The notes under the pieces are model-generated. The model ran no database searches. It was given only the letters and a program-made list of their open reading frames with translations, and was not told the origin of the DNA. Source: an uncultured Prevotella sp. (GTDB lineage Bacteria; Bacteroidota; Bacteroidia; Bacteroidales; Bacteroidaceae). Taken from it: a DNA stretch of 5,965 nt. Made by a program: the position numbers and the translations under genes. The stretch is from contig URLQ01000161.1 of assembly GCA_900548745.1 (NCBI GenBank), positions 1 through 5,965 on the forward strand. The letters are read 5' to 3'. Position 1 is the first letter of the stretch. Every line of letters starts with the position of its first letter. This document shows, piece by piece, positions 1-5,092 of this stretch.

Positions 1-131
1 TAGAAGAAAAGCTTTGCCCAATTTTTGACGAAATAGTCAAAAACAACCAAGAAATAATGGTTTTAACTAAGCAGCGAGACGAACTCTTGCCCCTCTTAAT
101 GAACGGTCAAGCGTCAGTAAATTCGGACTAA
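1..131 (+). CDS. hsdS: Type I restriction-modification specificity subunit, C-terminal end (5' partial)
   Basis: The gene runs in from the left edge; the first complete codon starts at base 3 and the TAA stop is at 129-131, giving 42 residues. The segment KQRDELLPLLMNGQ (residues 24-37 of the visible part), preceded by a helix-like stretch with NNQE, is the characteristic end of HsdS proteins. There the last conserved coiled-coil segment leads into a short tail after R-D-x-L-L-P-L-L-M-N-G. In this family HsdS carries two target-recognition domains joined by helices and directs the HsdM methylase and HsdR nuclease to a bipartite DNA site. Only the final helix is visible, so the recognition specificity and the presence of hsdM/hsdR upstream cannot be judged. 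The tail after NGQ is ASVNSD, and its last codons lie inside a hairpin (117-144). A full-length gene is likely, but a truncated or silent hsdS cassette of an invertible locus is also possible. Confidence 0.82.
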   Translation, partial: EEKLCPIFDEIVKNNQEIMVLTKQRDELLPLLMNGQASVNSD

Positions 132-144
132 CGTCCGTATTTAC
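117..144. repeat. 12-bp inverted repeat straddling the hsdS stop codon
   Basis: The left arm GTAAATTCGGAC (117-128) and right arm GTCCGTATTTAC (133-144) are complementary at 11 of 12 positions, with one T-T mismatch, around the loop TAAC (129-132). The loop contains the hsdS stop TAA. No run of T follows, so this is not a standard intrinsic terminator. It could be a 3' mRNA-stabilising or Rho-associated stem, part of the repetitive element just downstream, or a recombination site like those flanking invertible hsdS cassettes in Bacteroidales. The sequence alone does not choose between these. Confidence 0.75.
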
Positions 145-146
145 GG

Positions 147-191
147 CTGCGTCTCGGCATAGCTCAAACTGCGTTTGGCTCTGCGCTCGGC
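147..191. repeat. REP-like palindromic element
   Basis: A stem forms from GCA (157-159), AGC (161-163) and CAAAC (165-169) pairing with GTTTG (173-177), GCT (178-180) and TGC (182-184). It has a TGC loop (170-172), one bulged T at 164 and one mismatch (160/181). The palindrome is flanked by an imperfect direct repeat: CTGCGTCTCGGC at 147-158 and CTGCGCTCGGC at 181-191, differing by one base insertion. From memory, closely similar short GC-rich palindromes (GGCATAGCTCAAAC followed by GTTTGGCTCTGCGCTC) recur in intergenic regions of Bacteroides and Prevotella genomes. I cannot confirm copy number here. It is GC-rich compared with the AT-rich sequence immediately downstream. Confidence 0.6.
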
Positions 192-323
192 TTGCACGTA
201 AATTATCATTTATGAGAGAACGCCAAAAATATTCGTAGCCATTTTTACTACGTTTGAAAAATGCATAACTTTTACCATTATTCTTGAATGCGATAACTTT
301 AAGATATAAAATGGTTACTGATC

Positions 324-387
324 TGTGATGTAACAATGAAAAATCACAAATATTTTACATCCTCAAAAACTCCGTAAACCGTTACAT
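324..387. promoter_or_regulatory. Cluster of short dyads, possible operator region
   Basis: TGTGAT (324-329) and ATCACA (343-348) form an inverted repeat with a 13-base spacer. Overlapping it, GATGTAA (327-333) is the reverse complement of TTACATC (355-361), and ATGTAAC (328-334) is the reverse complement of GTTACAT (381-387). The two TTACAT copies lie 27 bases apart. The cluster is about 110-175 bases upstream of the predicted SusC-like promoter. It could bind a regulator or fold in RNA, but such short repeats also arise by chance in AT-rich DNA. Function is unproven. Confidence 0.25.
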
Positions 388-411
388 TCATTGGCAGGTA
401 CAACTGTTATG

Positions 412-422
412 GAGTAATACTC
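412..422. promoter_or_regulatory. Perfect 11-bp palindrome GAGTAATACTC
   Basis: GAGTA and TACTC flank a single central A. The palindrome lies about 75 bases upstream of the predicted -7 element of the SusC-like gene. Its size and symmetry would suit a dimeric DNA-binding protein, but no regulator gene is in view and an 11-bp palindrome can occur by chance. Confidence 0.2.
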
Positions 423-496
423 TACGCACTTACTTCTTTATCGTTAATAATGCATAAATATTTGGGTTTGTATACGTTTTTTAATGTATTGCACCT

Positions 497-504
497 TATC
501 TTTG
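497..504 (+). promoter_or_regulatory. Bacteroidota -7 promoter element for the SusC/SusD operon
   Basis: TATCTTTG matches the Bacteroidota housekeeping -7 consensus TAnnTTTG at all fixed positions. It would place transcription start near base 510 and leave a leader of roughly 35-40 nt before the ATG at 547. The upstream -33 TTTG is not found at the usual 19-21 base spacing; the nearest TTTG is at 467-470, 26 bases away. The promoter may therefore be weak or activator-dependent. The location supports 547 as the start of the transporter gene. Confidence 0.5.
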
Positions 505-546
505 CTTATCGGAAATCATCCATAACCAAAGTAATAGAAATAGAAA

Positions 547-3246
547 ATGGCAAAGAGCAAAAAAGACTTTACATTACTTCTCATTGCGCTCTTTTGCAGT
601 TCTTTGGCTCATGCACAAAAGCAAGTTCCTGCAGAACGGAAAGATTCCATTGACAATGGAAGTAATATTATAAAGATAGTTGGAAATCATTCCAACAAGG
701 GGGCGGCAAATAACGCCCTTGACGTGTTGAGTGGTCAGGCTGCTGGTGTCAACGTGACATCTAACGGTCTTGATCGCATGGCTATGCTCAATAGTGTGCG
801 AGTACGTGGTACAACCTCCATCATCGGTGGCAATGACCCTTTAGTGTTGATTGATGGGGTTACTTCTGACGTACTTACCCTATCAACCATCTATCCTGCA
901 GACATCGAGAGTTTTCGTATATTAAAGAATGCTGCGGAGACCGCCATGTATGGTTCACGTGGAGCATCAGGTGTGATTGAAGTTAAAACGAAAAAAGGCA
1001 CTGGACGTGGGTTTCAAATATCCTATGAAGGAAATGTGGGTTTTGAGCAGATGTACAAACATCTGGAGATGCTCAATGCTGCTGAATATGTTGCAACGGC
1101 AAAGGCATTGGGTATCTATTGCAACAACGGAGGTTTCAATACCGATAACTACAAGGTGATAACACGCACGGGTATGGTGAACAATCATTACCTTGCATTC
1201 AGCGGAGGTACACCACAGTCAAACTATCGTGCATCTTTCGGAGTAATGGACCACAACACCATCATCAAGAAGATGGACTATAACGTTTTTGTTGCCAAAG
1301 TTGATGTGACCCAGAAAGCCTTCAATGACAGACTAACCGGAGAATTCGGAGTTTTCGGCTCGTCATTTAAAAACCATGACATCTTTGATACGCAGATGCT
1401 GTTCTATTCCGCAGCATGCCAAAACCCGACTTTCCCTGCTGGTACTGACGAGCATGGAAACTGGCTAAAAAACGAATCGGCAACGCATATCAACCCACCC
1501 GGCATATTGCTTGAAGAGAAAAACGACTCCAAGGATTTGAACTTTGACGCACACATAAAACTGAGCTACGATTTCAATAAGAACTGGCATGTATCCACCT
1601 TCGGCTCTTACCTGTATGGCTCTACCGAAAACGGACAATTCTGTCCGACATGGGTATGGGCACAAGGCAACGTGTACCGTGGGGAATTCAAGAAAGAAGA
1701 ATGGCTCGGCAATGTATCTCTTGATTTCAACAAGGAGTTCGGCATACATAAGGTCTCTGCTGGAGTAAGCAGTGAATACAGAAAACTGAGAAAAACTGCT
1801 TTCTGGGTGTATGCCAAGGGAATACCTACAAACGATTTTCATTACGACAATCTGGGTGCTACAGCAGCCCGTCCATACGGTGGAACAGAAAGCACATACG
1901 AAGACCAGTCTCTGGCTTCTGTAATGGGAAGCATCACTTATAATCTGCTTGACAGATATACCTTAGCGGTAAATGCACGTGGTGACGGATCGTCAATGGT
2001 TGGTGACAACAATACATGGGGCTTCTTCCCGTCTGTATCATTCACTTGGGACATGAAGAAGGAAAGCTTCCTTGCCAACATAAAACCGCTGTCAATGCTT
2101 AAACTCCGCACTGGTTTGGGACAGGCGGGCAATCTTGGCGGTATCTCCGCCTACACAACCATGAACACCGTAAGGCAGACTGGCATTGTTCCGGTAAAGA
2201 GTTCTCCAACAGTAACCCTTGGTATGGTAAGAAACAACAATCCTGACTTGAAGTGGGAAACGAAGACAACGTTTAACCTCGGTGCGGACATTGGTCTCTT
2301 TGCCAACAGGCTTATGCTTACAGCGGAGTATTACTATTCCAAGACCACCGACATGCTCTATGCCTATGAGGTTCCGGTTCCACCATTCGCATACAATACA
2401 TTGCTGGCAAACATCGGTTCAATGTCAAACCGCGGATTTGAGCTGGGCTTGTCCGTGCAGCCAATAAGCAAGAAGGACATGGATCTTAACATCAATATGA
2501 ATCTGTCGTTTCAAAGCAACAAACTCATCTCGCTAAGTGGAGATTACAATGGAATGAGCATGTCGGCAGCGAACATCACCGCTATTGGATCATTGGATGG
2601 TGCTGGGCAAAACGGCGGCGACAACAACGTGGTCTATCAGATAGTTGGACAGCCGCTTGGCGTTTTCTACCTACCCCATTGCAAGGGACTTGTCAAGAAC
2701 GAGAACGGCAGCTATTTTTACGACATAGAGGACCTTGATCATAATGGCAATGTGGACTTAAGCGATGGAGGCGACCGATACATTGCAGGACAAGCCACAC
2801 CAAAGGTAATCCTTGGCTCAAACATCAGTTTCAGATACAAGAATTACTATATCTCCATACAGATGAATGGAGCATTCGGGCACAAGATTTTCAATGGAAC
2901 AGGACTGGCTTACACAAGCATGGCTTGCTTCCCAGACTACAATGTCTTTAAGGATGCTCCAAAGAAGAACATCATAGACCAGAGAGTCTCTGACTACTGG
3001 CTTGAGAAAGGTGACTACCTGAACTTCGAGCATCTGACAATAGGCTACAATGTGCCTTTGAGGAGCAAGCTTATTCGTTCCTTGCGTGTATCATGCAACA
3101 TTAGCAACATTGGAACAATCACCGGATATAAAGGTTTAACACCAATGATAAACAGCTATGTTGTCAACAGTACGATGGGTATTGACGACAAGCGCAACTA
3201 TCCATTATACCGTACTTACTCATTGGGACTGAGTGTACAATTTTAA
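547..3246 (+). CDS. SusC/RagA-family TonB-dependent outer-membrane transporter (short form)
   Basis: The 899-residue protein begins with a signal peptide (about 1-23; K-K then a hydrophobic core, cleavage after A-H-A before Q24). The TonB plug domain follows at about residues 50-151, with the SusC hallmarks VRVRGT (84-89), DPLVLIDGV (97-105), PADIESFRILK (117-127) and YGSRGASGVIEVKTKKG (135-151). The rest is a beta-barrel ending in a strand with terminal Phe (LGLSVQF). Residues 729-740 (D-L-D-H-N-G-N-V-D-L-S-D) match an EF-hand-type calcium loop, as often seen in an extracellular loop of this family. The usual N-terminal carboxypeptidase-regulatory-like domain (about 80-90 residues) is missing. 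Only about 26 residues separate the signal peptide from the plug, and a TonB box is not obvious (NIIKIVG, 40-46, is a candidate). An in-frame TAG at 541-543 fixes the start at 547. It should form the channel of a TonB-energised uptake complex with the SusD-like protein encoded 12 bases downstream. Substrate is unknown. Confidence 0.95.
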   Translation: MAKSKKDFTLLLIALFCSSLAHAQKQVPAERKDSIDNGSNIIKIVGNHSNKGAANNALDVLSGQAAGVNVTSNGLDRMAMLNSVRVRGTTSIIGGNDPLVLIDGVTSDVLTLSTIYPADIESFRILKNAAETAMYGSRGASGVIEVKTKKGTGRGFQISYEGNVGFEQMYKHLEMLNAAEYVATAKALGIYCNNGGFNTDNYKVITRTGMVNNHYLAFSGGTPQSNYRASFGVMDHNTIIKKMDYNVFVAKVDVTQKAFNDRLTGEFGVFGSSFKNHDIFDTQMLFYSAACQNPTFPAGTDEHGNWLKNESATHINPPGILLEEKNDSKDLNFDAHIKLSYDFNKNWHVSTFGSYLYGSTENGQFCPTWVWAQGNVYRGEFKKEEWLGNVSLDFNKEFGIHKVSAGVSSEYRKLRKTAFWVYAKGIPTNDFHYDNLGATAARPYGGTESTYEDQSLASVMGSITYNLLDRYTLAVNARGDGSSMVGDNNTWGFFPSVSFTWDMKKESFLANIKPLSMLKLRTGLGQAGNLGGISAYTTMNTVRQTGIVPVKSSPTVTLGMVRNNNPDLKWETKTTFNLGADIGLFANRLMLTAEYYYSKTTDMLYAYEVPVPPFAYNTLLANIGSMSNRGFELGLSVQPISKKDMDLNINMNLSFQSNKLISLSGDYNGMSMSAANITAIGSLDGAGQNGGDNNVVYQIVGQPLGVFYLPHCKGLVKNENGSYFYDIEDLDHNGNVDLSDGGDRYIAGQATPKVILGSNISFRYKNYYISIQMNGAFGHKIFNGTGLAYTSMACFPDYNVFKDAPKKNIIDQRVSDYWLEKGDYLNFEHLTIGYNVPLRSKLIRSLRVSCNISNIGTITGYKGLTPMINSYVVNSTMGIDDKRNYPLYRTYSLGLSVQF

Positions 3247-3258
3247 AACGAAAAGAGT

Positions 3259-4875
3259 ATGAAGACTATTATTAAATACATATTAGCAATACCGTTAACG
3301 CTTTGCTTCAGTAGCTGTCTGGATGAGCATCCCAAAGACCAGCTGGACCAGGAGGCAATCTACAACAATGCTGATAATATATACAAAAACGCAGTAGCTT
3401 CCCTGTACAACTACATAGGGAGCAATCAGGAGTCGGAAGGGCTTCAAGGAACTTGCCGGGGTATTTACGACTACAATACCTTGACTACTGACGAGGCAAT
3501 GATTCCTATCCGTGGTGGAGACTGGTATGATGGCGGTTTGTGGGAGAACATGTATCAGCACAAATGGAATGCCAATGATATTAATTTATATAATGTATGG
3601 AAATACCTCTTCAAGGTAATTGTTATATCTAACCAGTCGCTTTCTATCATTGATAGCCATAAGAGTCTGCTTTCAGCAGAACAGACAAGAGATTTCACGG
3701 CAGAGGTAAGAGCTGTACGAGCCTTGTTCTACTATTATGCGATGGATATGTTCGGGCGTGTTCCTATCGTGACATCATACGACGTGAAATTGGAGCAGGT
3801 AACGCAAAGCGAAAGAAGTGAGGTATTCAAGTTTATTGTTGACGAGTTGCAGGATGTTGCCCCACAGCTCGCCGATGAGCATTCCAACAAGGAGGGGAAC
3901 TATTACGGACGTGTGACACGCCCTGTCGCAAACTTCTTGCTTGCAAAGCTTGCCTTGAATGCGGAAATATATACGGATGATAACTGGACCGACGGCAAGC
4001 GTCAGGACGGGAAAAGCATTTACTTCAATGTGAATGGCGAGAAAAAGAACGCTTGGGAAACCTGCATCTGGTATTGCGAGCAACTGCGGCAAGAAGGCTA
4101 TGAGTTGGAGAGCGACTACGCATCGAACTTTGCGGTTCATAATGAAAGTTCCAAGGAGAACATCTTCACAATCCCTTTGGACAAGAACTTATATTTGAAC
4201 GAATACCACTATCTTTACCGCTCACGCCACTACAAACATGGCGGAGCTTATGGCGGTTCTTCCGAAAACGGCACATGTGCAACTGTTTCAACCGTCAAGG
4301 CTTTCGGTTACGGAACGGACAATGTTGACAATAGATTCAAGATAAACTTCTATGCTGATACCGTGCTTGTTGACGGAAAAAAGATATATTTGGACAACGG
4401 GAAGCCGTTGGTGTACATGCCGCTTGAACTGAAACTGAACCTCAGCGACAGCCCATATAAACAGACGGCAGGCGCCCGTGTAGGCAAATACGAGGTTGAC
4501 CGAACCGCCTATTCGGACGGACGGCAGGTTGACAACGATATCGTCCTTTTTAGATATGGTGACGCGCTGTTGATGGAAGCCGAGGCGAAAGTTCGCAATG
4601 GCGAAGATGGTTCAATAGAGCTGAATGCTATAAGAGACCGAGTAGGAATGCCTCATGTAGAAGCCAATTTGGACAACATTCTAAAGGAGCGTCTGCTGGA
4701 ATTGGTTTGGGAAGGTTGGAGACGTCAAGATCTCATCCGTTTTGGCAAATATACCAAGGCATATGATCAAAGAACTCCATTAGAAAAGGAGTCTACCGGG
4801 TTTACAACGGTTTTCCCAATACCACAAAGATGCCTGGATTTAAACAAGAAATTAAAACAGAATCCAAGTTATTGA
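3259..4875 (+). CDS. SusD/RagB-family nutrient-binding surface lipoprotein
   Basis: The 538-residue protein starts with a lipoprotein signal: K2 and K6, a hydrophobic stretch, then F-S-S-C with the lipidated Cys at residue 20. Acidic D22-E23 follow, which fits a Bacteroidota surface-export signal. The N-terminal SusD-like domain shows the family signature RAVRALFYYYAMDMFGRVPIV (151-171). The C-terminal RagB/SusD domain contains LFRYGDALLMEAEAK (430-444), LNAIRDRVGMP (455-465), ERLLELVWEGWRRQDLIRFG (477-496) and the closing FPIPQR...QNPSY. Length and domain order are normal for the family. In known complexes SusD is an alpha-helical TPR-like lid on the SusC barrel that binds the ligand at the surface. 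The gene starts 12 bases after the SusC-like stop, so the two form one operon. No strong ribosome-binding site is present (AAAAGAG precedes the ATG), as is usual in Bacteroidota. The ligand cannot be inferred, because no catabolic enzyme gene is adjacent. Confidence 0.96.
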   Translation: MKTIIKYILAIPLTLCFSSCLDEHPKDQLDQEAIYNNADNIYKNAVASLYNYIGSNQESEGLQGTCRGIYDYNTLTTDEAMIPIRGGDWYDGGLWENMYQHKWNANDINLYNVWKYLFKVIVISNQSLSIIDSHKSLLSAEQTRDFTAEVRAVRALFYYYAMDMFGRVPIVTSYDVKLEQVTQSERSEVFKFIVDELQDVAPQLADEHSNKEGNYYGRVTRPVANFLLAKLALNAEIYTDDNWTDGKRQDGKSIYFNVNGEKKNAWETCIWYCEQLRQEGYELESDYASNFAVHNESSKENIFTIPLDKNLYLNEYHYLYRSRHYKHGGAYGGSSENGTCATVSTVKAFGYGTDNVDNRFKINFYADTVLVDGKKIYLDNGKPLVYMPLELKLNLSDSPYKQTAGARVGKYEVDRTAYSDGRQVDNDIVLFRYGDALLMEAEAKVRNGEDGSIELNAIRDRVGMPHVEANLDNILKERLLELVWEGWRRQDLIRFGKYTKAYDQRTPLEKESTGFTTVFPIPQRCLDLNKKLKQNPSY

Positions 4876-4920
4876 TATGGTTGCCATAAACTTTTCATTC
4901 ACATGAAATCATCGGTGAAT
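4876..4920 (+). terminator. Weak hairpins after the SusD-like gene, possible operon end
   Basis: Immediately after the TGA stop, TATGG (4876-4880) pairs with CCATA (4884-4888) around a TTG loop. Next, TTTCAT (4893-4898) pairs with ATGAAA (4903-4908) around TCAC. A competing pairing joins ATTCAC (4897-4902) to GTGAAT (4915-4920). The stems are short and AT-rich and no clean T-tract follows, so this is at best a weak terminator or 3' processing region. The separate promoter of kup downstream suggests the operon ends near here. Confidence 0.3.
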
Positions 4921-4972
4921 ATTAAATCTGTTAAAAAAACTCAAGCAAATCTTACATCTTACCAACTATTAA

Positions 4973-4980
4973 TACCTTTG
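4973..4980 (+). promoter_or_regulatory. Bacteroidota -7 promoter element for kup
   Basis: TACCTTTG fits TAnnTTTG at all fixed positions. It lies 112 bases before the kup ATG, predicting a start of transcription near 4986 and a leader of about 105 nt. No good -33 TTTG is found 19-21 bases upstream. The promoter makes kup a transcription unit separate from the SusC/SusD operon. Confidence 0.5.
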
Positions 4981-5007
4981 CACGCAATTTATAATCGATG
5001 TAGTATT

Positions 5008-5039
5008 GTAAAAGTCTCCAGCTAAGGAGTCATTTTTAC
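5008..5039 (+). promoter_or_regulatory. Stem-loop in the kup leader
   Basis: GTAAAA (5008-5013) pairs with TTTTAC (5034-5039), G5014 with C5031, and CTCC (5016-5019) with GGAG (5026-5029). The loop is AGCTAA, with one T-T mismatch (5015/5030) and a two-base bulge (5032-5033). It begins about 22 nt after the predicted transcription start. The T-run at 5033-5037 lies in the 3' arm, so the inner CTCC/GGAG stem followed by CATTTTT also looks like a very short terminator. That would allow attenuation-type control. It does not match the c-di-AMP (ydaO) riboswitch that controls potassium transporters in Firmicutes, as far as I can judge by eye. Confidence 0.35.
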
Positions 5040-5092
5040 CTGCTAAGATTATTCTTATTCAAAAGGATAACTTATTATTTAAGAGAATAAAA

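Larger units (their letters stand above)
117..204. repeat. 7-bp direct repeats GTAAATT bounding a 74-bp structured segment
   Basis: GTAAATT occurs at 117-123, inside the last codons of hsdS, and again at 198-204. The 74 bases between the copies (124-197) contain the strong palindromes of this region. The pattern resembles a target-site duplication around a small non-autonomous insertion, although no terminal inverted repeats are visible at the edges of the segment. An inverted GTAAAT copy at 139-144 complicates this reading. The repeat is directly seen; the insertion interpretation is tentative. Confidence 0.4.
132..546. other. Intergenic region between hsdS and the SusC-like gene
   Basis: No convincing gene is seen on either strand. 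Bases 132-204 hold the hairpin and REP-like element described separately. Bases 205-546 are AT-rich, with short dyads at 208-212 (ATTTA pairing with TAAAT at 199-203), 324-361 and 412-422, and a promoter motif near 497. A minus-strand open frame (67-336) can be read through here. Its second half is simply the antisense of the palindrome and of hsdS, so it is not annotated as a gene. No tRNA, riboswitch consensus or CRISPR repeat is recognisable. Confidence 0.6.

Noticed and set aside
67..336. Minus-strand open frame of 89 codons
   Set aside because: Its second half is the antisense of the REP-like palindrome and of the hsdS tail, which is clearly coding on the + strand. No family resemblance, promoter or ribosome-binding site supports it. 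The open frame is probably a by-product of the repeat.
324..348. CRP-type operator TGTGAT...ATCACA
   Set aside because: The half-sites resemble the enterobacterial CRP site, but the spacing is 13 rather than about 6 bases, and Bacteroidota do not use the classical cAMP-CRP system for nutrient control. It is kept only as a generic dyad.
132..546. CRISPR array, tRNA or insertion-sequence transposase in the intergenic region
   Set aside because: There are no regularly spaced repeats, no cloverleaf with a TTCGA-type arm, and no transposase-like reading frame.
450..653. Plus-strand open frame of 67 codons starting before the SusC-like gene
   Set aside because: It overlaps the promoter and the signal peptide of the transporter in another frame and shows no domain or sensible composition. 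The 547 frame is strongly supported.
1465..1842. Minus-strand open frame of 125 codons opposite the SusC-like gene
   Set aside because: It is antisense to conserved barrel-coding sequence with no independent evidence of translation.
4986..5092. c-di-AMP (ydaO-type) riboswitch ahead of kup
   Set aside because: The leader is short and AT-rich, and I could not find the conserved core motifs of that riboswitch class.
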